12,712 nucleotides of DNA, taken from positions 1 to 12,712 of the forward strand of contig JAPPPC010000419.1 in the NCBI GenBank assembly GCA_028817685.1. Direction: 5' to 3'. Below the pieces are notes generated by a model. The model had not been told where the DNA came from. It worked only from the letters and a program-made list of their open reading frames with translations, and ran no database searches. Shown in pieces: positions 6,610-12,712 of this stretch. The first letter of the stretch is position 1, and every line of letters starts with the position of its first letter. The stretch comes from Rhodospirillaceae bacterium. GTDB lineage: Bacteria; Pseudomonadota; Alphaproteobacteria; UBA8366; GCA-2717185. A program made the position numbers and the translations under genes.

Positions 6610-8298
6610 CTACTCCACATCCACGCCGTACGTCTCCGCCGCCGCTTTGGCGCTAACATAACCGTCGGCGATGTCGTCGCGCACCGCTTGCGGGTCGCGG
6701 TCTTTCGGGTCGCCGTAGCCGCCGGCACCCGCCAGGCGGTAGCTCACCACGTCGCCCTGTTTGAGCTCGCGCATCTCCTTGGAGCCGAGCGGTTCGGCGT
6801 TGCCGTCCGGATTGAGGATGGTCTCGGCCAGTTGACCCGGCTCGCCGCCAAAAACGCCGTAGGGCTGGTATTTGTGGCGGTCGCTCAAGAGCGACAGAGT
6901 GGTGCTGCTGTTCAGCATCTCCACGTCCTTGCGCACGCCGCAGCCGCCGCGGTACTGGCCGGCGCCGGCGGAATCTTCGATCATCTCGAAGCGGTGGATG
7001 CGGATCGGGTTCTGCGTTTCCTGCACCTCGACCGGGATGTTGGCGCAGTTCATGACCGGGCTGAGCGCCTCGACGCCGTCGCAATGCGACCGACCGCCAT
7101 AGCCGGCGAAGATCAGATCGTAGACGACGAAGGGCTGGCCGGTCTCGTCATCCAGCCCGCCCAGATTGGGGTTGCACCAGTGCGAGAAGGCGCCCATCGC
7201 CTTCTCCGGCAGGACCTTGGCGAAGGCGCCGTTGATGGCGTCGAACATGCGGATCTGCAGCGCCGCGCGGCCGCCGCTGGGCGCCGGAAAGGCGGGGTTG
7301 AAGAAGCTGCCCTCCTTCGCGCTGGTGATGATCGGGCGGATGCCGCCGGCATTCTGCGGCAGCATCGGGTCGAGGAAGACCTTCACCGCGAACAGCGTGT
7401 AGGCGCGCGTGTAGTTGATGTAGGAGTTGATCGCCGCCGGCACCTGTTCGCTGCTGCGCGAATAGTCGACGGTGATCTGGTCGTCTTCGACGATGACGTC
7501 GACCGCGATCTTGATCGGCGGCGTGTCGGCGCCGTAATCGTCCATATGGTCTTCGAAGCTGTAGGTGCCGTTCGGCACGCCGCGCAGCACCTCGCGGATG
7601 CGGTCCTCGGAGCGGTCGAGGATGGCGTCGAAGGCGCGCTCGAGCTGTGCCGCGCCATAGGTCTTGAAGAATGCGGCATAGCGCTCCGCGCCCGTCGTGT
7701 TGGCGCTGAGCTGGGCGCGGAAGTCGCCGCGCACCTTGTCCGGTACGCGGATGTTGCCGAGGATGAGGCGCAGCATGTCGGGATCGAAATCGCCGTCGCG
7801 GACGATCTTGACCGGCAGGATGCGCAAGCCTTCCTGGAAGGATTCGGTGACGCCCAGCACCTTCTGCGAGCCGGGCGCGGCGCCGCCGACATCGACCTGG
7901 TGGGCGATGTTGACGATGTAGCCGATGATCTCGCCGTCGAGGAAGGCGGGGGTGATCAGGAAGCAGTCGGGGAAGTGGCCGGAACCGAGCAGCGAGTCGT
8001 TGACCAGGATGCCGTCGCCGGGCTTGAGGCTCTCCGGCGGGTGATAGTCGAGCGCGCTCTGCACCACATAGGGCATGGAGCCGAGATGGCCGGGCGAGAA
8101 ATTTCCCTGCGCGATGAGCCGCGCCTGGCGGTCGAAGATGCCGGTGGAGAAGTCCTGCGCCTCGCGCACGGCTTCGGAATAGGCGGTGCAGCGCAAGGTG
8201 CTGCCGACCTCCTCCGCGATCGACAGCAGACCGTTCCAAATCACGGAAAGCGCAATAGGATCAATGGGTTCGTTGTTGTTCATCACTGTATCGGGCAT
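6610..8298 (-). CDS. hyuB: Hydantoinase B/oxoprolinase family subunit (HyuB)
   Basis: The product is 562 residues from the ATG at 8298. It starts DPIALSVIWNGLLSIAEEVG (13-32), the classic HyuB N-terminus. Conserved blocks follow in order: QDFSTGIFD (48-56), PGHLGSMPY (69-77), GDGILVNDSLLGSGHFPD (94-111) and NIAHQVDVGG (130-139). His71, Asp101, His108, Asp111, His133 and Asp136 look like the family's metal-site residues. The C-terminus has AGAGQYRGGCGVRKD (444-458) and GAGGYGDP (524-531). With HyuA it forms an ATP-dependent amidohydrolase for hydantoins, N-methylhydantoins, 5-oxoproline or caprolactam; related enzymes carboxylate ketones. The substrate cannot be chosen here. hyuA ends 2 bases upstream, and GGAGGG inside the last hyuA codons is the ribosome binding site, so the two are translationally coupled. 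A TTG at 8304 and an ATG at 8283 are alternative starts. Confidence 0.93.
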   Translation of the reverse strand: MPDTVMNNNEPIDPIALSVIWNGLLSIAEEVGSTLRCTAYSEAVREAQDFSTGIFDRQARLIAQGNFSPGHLGSMPYVVQSALDYHPPESLKPGDGILVNDSLLGSGHFPDCFLITPAFLDGEIIGYIVNIAHQVDVGGAAPGSQKVLGVTESFQEGLRILPVKIVRDGDFDPDMLRLILGNIRVPDKVRGDFRAQLSANTTGAERYAAFFKTYGAAQLERAFDAILDRSEDRIREVLRGVPNGTYSFEDHMDDYGADTPPIKIAVDVIVEDDQITVDYSRSSEQVPAAINSYINYTRAYTLFAVKVFLDPMLPQNAGGIRPIITSAKEGSFFNPAFPAPSGGRAALQIRMFDAINGAFAKVLPEKAMGAFSHWCNPNLGGLDDETGQPFVVYDLIFAGYGGRSHCDGVEALSPVMNCANIPVEVQETQNPIRIHRFEMIEDSAGAGQYRGGCGVRKDVEMLNSSTTLSLLSDRHKYQPYGVFGGEPGQLAETILNPDGNAEPLGSKEMRELKQGDVVSYRLAGAGGYGDPKDRDPQAVRDDIADGYVSAKAAAETYGVDVE

Positions 8299-8300
8299 GC

Positions 8301-10367
8301 TCAATTCCCTCCGATCTCGATCACCAGATGGCCGCGCGGGCTGATCGCCGCCCGATCGCCCGGCAGCACCACCGTGGTGGAATCCGTCTCCTCGATCAGC
8401 GCCGGCCCGTCGATGGTCTCGCCGGCCGCCAGTCCGGCACGGTCGAGCACCTGGGTCTCGGTATAGCCGCCGCTCTCCGGGAAATAGGCCCGCCGCCGCG
8501 CCGCCGGCCGCGCCGACCCGCCCGCAACAGAAATTCCATTTACCCCGACAAAACCCCTCCTTGGCAGGCTGGCGACGAGGTACCAGTCGACCGCCTCGAT
8601 CGCCGCCTCGGCGTCGCGGTAGCGGTACAGCCGCTCATAGCCGGCATGGAACATCTCTTCCGCCGCGGCGACGAAGGCGGCGTCCACCGGACCATCCGGC
8701 AGGTCGGTGCGCACTTCGTAGCCTTGGCCCGCGTAGCGCATGTAGGCGAAGCGCGACCAGGCCGGCTCGCCCGCCATGCCGAGCCGTTCCAGGTCGCCGC
8801 GCGCCTGCGTCTCCAGCTCCGAATAGATGGTGGCGATCTCGGGTGATGCCTCGGCCGACAGGGTCATCACCTTGGTCTGGGAGACATCGATGCGCGGCTC
8901 GGCCTGCAACAGCCCGAAGGCGGAGCCGACACCGGCGCCGTGCGGCACGATCACCTGAGGTACGCCGAGCGCGCGAGCCAGCCGTGCCGCGTGCAGCGGT
9001 CCGGCGCCGCCGAAGGCCACCATCGCGTAGCGCCGCGGGTCGCGGCCGCGCTCCAGCGACACAATGCGCATGGCGCGCTCCATATTGCTGTTGGCGACCG
9101 TGTGGATACCCCAGGCCGCCTCGCCCAGCGGCAGACCCAGCGGGTCGCCGACGTCGCGCATGATGCCCGCTTCCGCCCCGGCCCGGTCGAGCCCCATCGC
9201 GCCACCGTTGAAATAGTCCGGGTTGAGATAGCCCAGTACCAGATTGGCGTCGGTCACGGTGGGCGCCGTCCCGCCATTGCCGTAGCAGATCGGCCCCGGG
9301 TCGGCCCCGGCGCTTTCCGGCCCGACCTGGACGATGCCCATCTCGGTGCGGGCGATGCTGCCGCCGCCGGCGCCGATCTCCAGCAGCTCCACCGCGGGCA
9401 GGCTGATCGGCAGCCCGCTGCCCGCCTTGTAATGGATCGGATCGACCTCGAAGCTCGGCATGATCGCGGGCACGCCATCGTCGATCGCCCCCAGCTTGGC
9501 CGTGGTGCCGCCCATGTCGAAGGTCAGCACCTGGTCGGCCCCCTCCTCCGCCGCCACGTCGCCGCACATCAGCACACCGGCGGCCGGCCCGGACTCGACG
9601 ATGCGGATCGGATATTCGCGCGCGAAGTCCGGCGAGACGAGACCGCCATTCGACTGCATGATGAAGAGGTCGTTGCGGAACCCCTGCTCCCCGAGCGCGC
9701 CCTGCAAATGGCCGAGATAACGGGTCACCGCTGGCTTGATATAGCTGTTGGCGACCGTCGTGCTGGTCCGCTCATATTCGCGGAACTTCGGCGACACGTC
9801 GGAGGACAGCGAGACCAGCATGTCCGGCGCGCGTGCCGCGATACCGTCGCGCACCGCCCGCTCATGCGCCGGGTTGGCGTAGGCGTGCAGCAGCGCTACG
9901 GCGACCGCCTCGTAGCCGCCTTCTAAGATCTGGTCGACGATGGTGCCCAGGGAAGCATCGTCCAACGCCGCCAACACCGCACCATCGAAGGCCATCCGCT
10001 CATCGAGCTCGAAAATGTCGCGCCGGCGGACCAAAGGTGCGGGCTTGTTCATGTAGAGATCGTAAGTCTCGTAGCGCTTCTGACGGCCGATCAGCACGAT
10101 GTCGCGGAAGCCGCGCGTGGTGATCAGTGCCGTCTTCGCGCCTTTGCGCTCGATGATCGCGTTGGTCGCAACGGTCGTCCCGTGCAGCACGCCTTCGATC
10201 GCATCCGCGGAGAGGCCCGACTCTTCCAAGAGCCGCTGGAACCCGGCCAGAACCGCTTCGGCGGGATCCGGCTGCGAGGTCGGAATCTTCAACGTGCGCG
10301 TTCCGTCCGGTCCCTGCAGGACGAAATCGGTAAAGGTTCCCCCAATGTCAAAAGCCGCGCGCACCAT
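8301..10367 (-). CDS. hyuA: Hydantoinase A/oxoprolinase family subunit (HyuA)
   Basis: The product is 688 residues from the ATG at 10367, the normal length for HyuA. It carries the ASKHA-type ATP-binding motifs: FDIGGTFTD (6-14), LHGTTVATNAIIERKGAKTA (61-80), LTFDMGGTTAKL (281-292) and GAGGGSIA (332-339). GPESAGADPGPICYG (349-363), TVTDANLVLGYLNP (370-383) and MVAFGGAGPLHA (449-460) are further hallmark blocks. The subunit phosphorylates the amide oxygen of a cyclic amide, and HyuB completes the hydrolysis. The start follows GGGAG only 4 bases upstream; the adjacent GTG at 10364 would have better spacing, and an in-frame TTG at 10421 has no support. It is followed within 2 bases by hyuB and preceded by a small ORF whose stop lies 62 bases upstream. 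Confidence 0.93.
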   Translation of the reverse strand: MVRAAFDIGGTFTDFVLQGPDGTRTLKIPTSQPDPAEAVLAGFQRLLEESGLSADAIEGVLHGTTVATNAIIERKGAKTALITTRGFRDIVLIGRQKRYETYDLYMNKPAPLVRRRDIFELDERMAFDGAVLAALDDASLGTIVDQILEGGYEAVAVALLHAYANPAHERAVRDGIAARAPDMLVSLSSDVSPKFREYERTSTTVANSYIKPAVTRYLGHLQGALGEQGFRNDLFIMQSNGGLVSPDFAREYPIRIVESGPAAGVLMCGDVAAEEGADQVLTFDMGGTTAKLGAIDDGVPAIMPSFEVDPIHYKAGSGLPISLPAVELLEIGAGGGSIARTEMGIVQVGPESAGADPGPICYGNGGTAPTVTDANLVLGYLNPDYFNGGAMGLDRAGAEAGIMRDVGDPLGLPLGEAAWGIHTVANSNMERAMRIVSLERGRDPRRYAMVAFGGAGPLHAARLARALGVPQVIVPHGAGVGSAFGLLQAEPRIDVSQTKVMTLSAEASPEIATIYSELETQARGDLERLGMAGEPAWSRFAYMRYAGQGYEVRTDLPDGPVDAAFVAAAEEMFHAGYERLYRYRDAEAAIEAVDWYLVASLPRRGFVGVNGISVAGGSARPAARRRAYFPESGGYTETQVLDRAGLAAGETIDGPALIEETDSTTVVLPGDRAAISPRGHLVIEIGGN
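8307..8312 (-). promoter_or_regulatory. hyuB ribosome binding site inside hyuA
   Basis: GGAGGG on the minus strand is made by the last glycine codons of hyuA and lies 8 bases before the hyuB ATG at 8298. It supports that ATG over the TTG at 8304 and suggests coupled translation of the two subunits. Confidence 0.65.
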
Positions 10368-10429
10368 CGGTCTCCCACTCAGTGAAGCGGGTATGATAGG
10401 GATTTGCGACCCTGAAGCCAAAACCGGTG

Positions 10430-10582
10430 TTAGCGGTACTCGGTGCCGTTGCTGTTCGGTTCCCGCGGCTGGCAGGGCGGTATCTCACCGCTGTCCAGAT
10501 CGCGGATGAAGCGTTCGAAATCCGCATGATCCCGCGGTTCCCGGGGCGGTGGTTCGGCATAGCGTTCGATCGGCTTCGCCAT
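10430..10582 (-). CDS. Small 50-residue protein of unknown function upstream of hyuA
   Basis: The frame runs from the ATG at 10582 to the TAA at 10430 and encodes 50 residues. GAGAGGA lies 7 bases before the ATG, a proper ribosome binding site. The product is rich in Pro, Arg, Glu and Asp: it opens MAKPIERYAEPPPREPRDHA, has a likely short amphipathic helix DFERFIRDLDSGE (21-33), and ends in a polar tail. There is one Cys (residue 37), no membrane segment and no signal peptide. I do not recognise the family. It fills the otherwise empty 342-base gap between hyuA and the nitronate monooxygenase-like gene, on the same strand, so it may be co-transcribed with hyuAB. It could be a small accessory or regulatory protein, or a chance ORF. 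Confidence 0.5.
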   Translation of the reverse strand: MAKPIERYAEPPPREPRDHADFERFIRDLDSGEIPPCQPREPNSNGTEYR

Positions 10583-10589
10583 GAGACAA

Positions 10590-10596
10590 TCCTCTC
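10590..10596 (-). promoter_or_regulatory. Ribosome binding site of the small ORF
   Basis: GAGAGGA on the minus strand, 7 bases before the ATG at 10582, is the main evidence that the 50-codon ORF is translated. Confidence 0.45.
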
Positions 10597-10709
10597 GCAT
10601 TGCGGCGAATACCGTCCCATTGCGCCAGAGTCACGGCCGACCAACGCCCCCCATTCGGGTGATACTTCGCATTTAGACAAATTTTCGGCTACATCCCGCA
10701 GCCGGCGCC

Positions 10710-11699
10710 CTACAGCGCGATCCGTCCAAGCACACCCTCCGCCTCGGCGACGATGTCGCGCACGACGTCGCCGGCCGGCTTGACCGAATGGATCAGACCT
10801 GAGCTCTGCCCCGCCGGCAGAACGCCGTTCTCCACATCGCCTTTGTGCCGGCCCAGTTCGGAAGCCGGGTGCCCGAACTTCCGGCCCTGCAGTGGGAAGG
10901 GCAGGATCTCTTCCTCGCGGCCTTCCCAGGACGCGGTGTAGCCGTTGCGGATCAGGCGGCAGGGCTTGCCACTATGCGCCGTCGTTATCACCGTGCCGGC
11001 GGTGTCGGTATCGACGATCTTGTCCTTGTAGTTGCGATGGGCGAATGATTCCTCGGTGGCGATGAACCGGGTGCCCATCCACAGCCCCTGGGCGCCAAAC
11101 GCCATCGCAGCGGCAAGCCCGCGCCCGTCGGTTAACCCGCCGCCGGCCAGCACCGGCACGTCCACCGCATCGACAACCGCCGGGATCAGCGCCGCCGTGC
11201 CGATACGGCCGACATGGCCGCCGCCGTCGCAGCCGGTCGCAATCACCGCATCGACCCCATCAGCGACCGCTTTCTGCGCGTGACGTACCGCGCCGACCAC
11301 GGACATGACATAGATGCCCTGCGCGTGCGCCTCCGGCACCACAGCCTTGGGGCTGCCGAGGCCTGAGATCAGTACCGGTACCTTCTCTTCCAGCACCACT
11401 TCGATCATGCCCTGCACGGCGTCGGTGTATTGCGCCACCTCGGCGCCCTCCGCGCGGATGGTCGCGAACAGGATATCGACGCCGAAGGGTTTGTCGGTGC
11501 GCTCGCGCACGCCGTTTATTTCCGCCAGCAACCCTTCCTTGTTCAAGGTCGAGCCAGCCCCGATGACACCGAGACCACCGGCTTCCGATACTGCCGCCGC
11601 CAGCTCCGCCCGCGCGACCCAGCCCATGCCGGCTTGGAACACCGGATACTCGATGCCGAGCCGTTCGCAGATCGGCGTGTGCAGTTTTCCCATTGTCAT
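10710..11699 (-). CDS. Nitronate monooxygenase-like FMN enzyme (NMO/FabK superfamily)
   Basis: The product is 329 residues from the ATG at 11699; GGAAGGA lies about 10 bases upstream, and the ATG at 11693 is also possible. It is a TIM-barrel flavoprotein: YPVFQAGMGWVA (18-29), AAAVSEAGGLGVIGAGS (34-50), GCDGGGHVGR (156-165, His162 at the position of the family's GGH motif), VPVLAGGGLTDGRGLAAAMA (181-200), ALGAQG-like FGAQGLWMGTRFIATEES (201-218) and a C-terminal GVLPAGQSSGLI (292-303). The GGG and GTRF blocks bind the FMN phosphate. Relatives oxidise alkyl nitronates such as propionate 3-nitronate, while FabK relatives reduce enoyl-ACP. Sequence alone does not separate these securely, but the usual annotation is nitronate monooxygenase. 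It is divergent from the thioesterase gene across a 120-base gap and lies upstream of the small ORF and hyuAB on the same strand. Confidence 0.88.
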   Translation of the reverse strand: MTMGKLHTPICERLGIEYPVFQAGMGWVARAELAAAVSEAGGLGVIGAGSTLNKEGLLAEINGVRERTDKPFGVDILFATIRAEGAEVAQYTDAVQGMIEVVLEEKVPVLISGLGSPKAVVPEAHAQGIYVMSVVGAVRHAQKAVADGVDAVIATGCDGGGHVGRIGTAALIPAVVDAVDVPVLAGGGLTDGRGLAAAMAFGAQGLWMGTRFIATEESFAHRNYKDKIVDTDTAGTVITTAHSGKPCRLIRNGYTASWEGREEEILPFPLQGRKFGHPASELGRHKGDVENGVLPAGQSSGLIHSVKPAGDVVRDIVAEAEGVLGRIAL

Positions 11700-11763
11700 C
11701 GCTGATACATCCTTCCCGTCGCCTAATTCGTTCAGGCTATCTTGCCGCACCGTATCGGCGCCG

Positions 11764-11792
11764 TCGAATGACCGGATGGCTTTGTCTATAGT
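11764..11792 (+). promoter_or_regulatory. Candidate promoter of the thioesterase-SDR unit
   Basis: TATAGT (11787-11792) matches 5 of 6 bases of the -10 consensus. A weak -35 candidate TCGAAT (11764-11769, 3 of 6) lies 17 bases upstream. Transcription would start near 11799, which leaves a leader of about 20 bases containing only the ribosome binding site. This supports the ATG at 11820 over the upstream GTG at 11793. Confidence 0.3.
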
Positions 11793-11819
11793 GTGACGGC
11801 AGAGAGCAGGGAGCCAGAA

Positions 11820-12239
11820 ATGTCCGATGTGCCGCCGCCCCCGTTTGAGGGCTATACGATCTATGACCCGATCGATCCGTATGAAAATCTGGCCGGACCG
11901 TTCTATTGGAGACAGCGGGAAGACGGCACGCACCATTTCGCCCTGAAGGCGGAAGCGCGGCACTGCAACCGGCATGGCATCGTGCATGGCGGCTTGATGA
12001 TGACGATGATCGATCTCACCATGGTCGTCAGCGCGAAGCAGAAATGGGACGAACAGCTGGTGACGGTCTCACTCAATTCCGAATTCGTCGCCGCCGGACA
12101 GGATAGCGACATCATCGAAGCGGAAGGCGAGCTGGTACGCCGCACACGCAGCCTCGCCTTCACGCGCGGGCGCGTTTTCGTCGGCGATCGGACGTTGCTG
12201 GCAGCCAGCGCGGTGCTGAAACCGTTGAAGCCACGCTAA
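11820..12239 (+). CDS. PaaI-family hotdog-fold thioesterase
   Basis: The product is 139 residues from the ATG at 11820, preceded by AGGGAG at 6 bases. An in-frame GTG at 11793 would add 9 residues but has no ribosome binding site. The hallmark hotdog segment is HCNRHGIVHGGLMMTMIDLT (48-67): Asn50, the HGG turn at 56-58 and the acidic Asp65 on the central helix match the catalytic positions of the PaaI/YbgC-like 4HBT group. VTVSLNSEFVAA (81-92) and IIEAEGELVRRTRSLAFTRG (98-117) are the following strands. It probably hydrolyses an acyl-CoA in the cytoplasm as a dimer or tetramer, with unknown acyl group. The SDR gene follows after 16 bases, so the two are likely co-transcribed. Confidence 0.88.
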   Translation: MSDVPPPPFEGYTIYDPIDPYENLAGPFYWRQREDGTHHFALKAEARHCNRHGIVHGGLMMTMIDLTMVVSAKQKWDEQLVTVSLNSEFVAAGQDSDIIEAEGELVRRTRSLAFTRGRVFVGDRTLLAASAVLKPLKPR

Positions 12240-12255
12240 AGACAGGGAGAAGATC

Positions 12256-12712
12256 ATGACCTTTAAAGGAAGCAACGTTCTGGTGACCGGTGCGGGAACG
12301 GGAATCGGCGAGGCAATTGCCCTGGCAATGGCGGATGCAGGTGCGGACGTGATCGCCGCCGATATCGACGAAGCCGCCGCGAAAAGTGTCGCCGATGCGG
12401 TCGCCGCGAAAGGCGTTCGCGGGCTCGCCGTGCCGGCCGATTGCGGCGACGTTGCCAGCATCAACGCGATGGTCGACACGGCGGTGGCCGAGTTCGGCAA
12501 ACTGGACATCATCGTGAACAATGCCGGCGTGACCCGCTCCGCCTATATCATGGATTTGACGGAGGAAGATTGGGACCGCATCCACCGGGTCAACGCCAAG
12601 GGCGTGTTCTTCTGCCTGCAGCGCGCGGAGCGACAGATGATCGCCCAACGGGGCGGCAGGATCATCAATATGGCTTCGATCGCCGGGCGCGGATTCAAGG
12701 ACACCTCGAACG
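12256..12712 (+). CDS. SDR-family dehydrogenase, N-terminal part (runs off window)
   Basis: The frame is open from the ATG at 12256 (AGGGAGA a few bases upstream) to the window end and gives 152 residues of an expected 250 or so. The cofactor motif TGAGTGIGEA is at 11-20. Asp36 at the end of the second strand (VIAADID) favours NAD(H) over NADP(H). NNAGV is at 88-92, Asn113 matches the SDR catalytic Asn, and Ser141 in INMASIAG is the catalytic Ser. The catalytic Tyr-Lys pair lies just outside the window. It is a classical SDR of the FabG/3-hydroxyacyl or alcohol dehydrogenase type. It follows the thioesterase gene by 16 bases, which suggests a shared acyl or alcohol pathway. Confidence 0.92.
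   Translation, partial: MTFKGSNVLVTGAGTGIGEAIALAMADAGADVIAADIDEAAAKSVADAVAAKGVRGLAVPADCGDVASINAMVDTAVAEFGKLDIIVNNAGVTRSAYIMDLTEEDWDRIHRVNAKGVFFCLQRAERQMIAQRGGRIINMASIAGRGFKDTSN

Noticed and set aside
6688..8466. 592-codon open frame on the plus strand, antisense to hyuB and running into hyuA
   Set aside because: It is longer than hyuB itself, but its product is a low-complexity Arg/Ala/Val/Asp-rich string with no family motif. Long antisense frames are expected opposite high-GC3 genes, while the minus-strand frames carry all HyuA and HyuB motifs.
10348..10680. 110-codon minus-strand frame covering the same gap
   Set aside because: It overlaps the hyuA start, its product looks random, and it competes with the 50-codon ORF, which has the good ribosome binding site.
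10686..10704. CGGCT...AGCCG hairpin downstream of the nitronate monooxygenase-like stop codon
   Set aside because: A 5-base stem with a 9-base loop is followed on the minus strand by AAAATTT only, which is not enough for a confident terminator.
10427..10783. 118-codon plus-strand frame starting with GTG near the hyuA upstream gap
   Set aside because: It has no ribosome binding site, its C-terminus becomes an Arg/Pro string opposite the nitronate monooxygenase-like gene, and it is antisense to the better-supported 50-codon ORF.
1..12712. Search for tRNA, rRNA, CRISPR, insertion sequence ends and long direct repeats
   Set aside because: I saw none by eye. Protein-coding genes account for nearly the whole window.

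Overview
The window reads as high-GC Gram-negative chromosome, most likely from an alphaproteobacterium. That is an inference from base composition, purine-rich ribosome binding sites and the mix of enzyme families, not from a marker gene. It is densely packed with catabolic-type enzymes. I saw no transposase, phage gene, tRNA, rRNA, CRISPR array, transporter or regulator gene.

Layout: (1) Bases 1-338, minus strand: the N-terminal part of a phytanoyl-CoA dioxygenase (PhyH) family protein, cut by the window edge. (2) Bases 339-594: a divergent control region with two clear palindromes. (3) Bases 595-6448, plus strand: a five-gene run encoding an M24 metallopeptidase-fold hydrolase, a TauD/TfdA Fe(II)/2-oxoglutarate dioxygenase, an unusual 464-residue protein made of three tandem RidA-like domains, an FAD-dependent fumarate-reductase-like oxidoreductase and a nitroreductase-family flavoprotein. 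(4) Bases 6610-10582, minus strand and convergent with the run: hyuB and hyuA (hydantoinase/5-oxoprolinase family) and, upstream of hyuA, a 50-codon small ORF with a good ribosome binding site. (5) Bases 10710-11699, minus strand: a nitronate monooxygenase-like flavoprotein. (6) Bases 11820-12712, plus strand, divergent from it: a PaaI-type hotdog thioesterase followed by an SDR dehydrogenase that runs off the window.

How the genes may work together: the plus-strand run combines C-N or peptide-bond hydrolysis (M24), oxygenation (TauD), a probable reactive-intermediate or ligand-binding protein (triple RidA) and two flavin redox enzymes. This fits breakdown or modification of a small nitrogen-containing molecule. 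The neighbouring HyuAB pair (ATP-dependent opening of cyclic amides) and the nitronate monooxygenase-like enzyme carry the same nitrogen-compound theme. The thioesterase and SDR look like a separate acyl or alcohol metabolism unit. The substrate cannot be read from the sequence. The most unusual object is the triple RidA protein: RidA proteins are normally homotrimers of about 130-residue subunits, and here three such domains are fused and none shows the canonical catalytic arginine.
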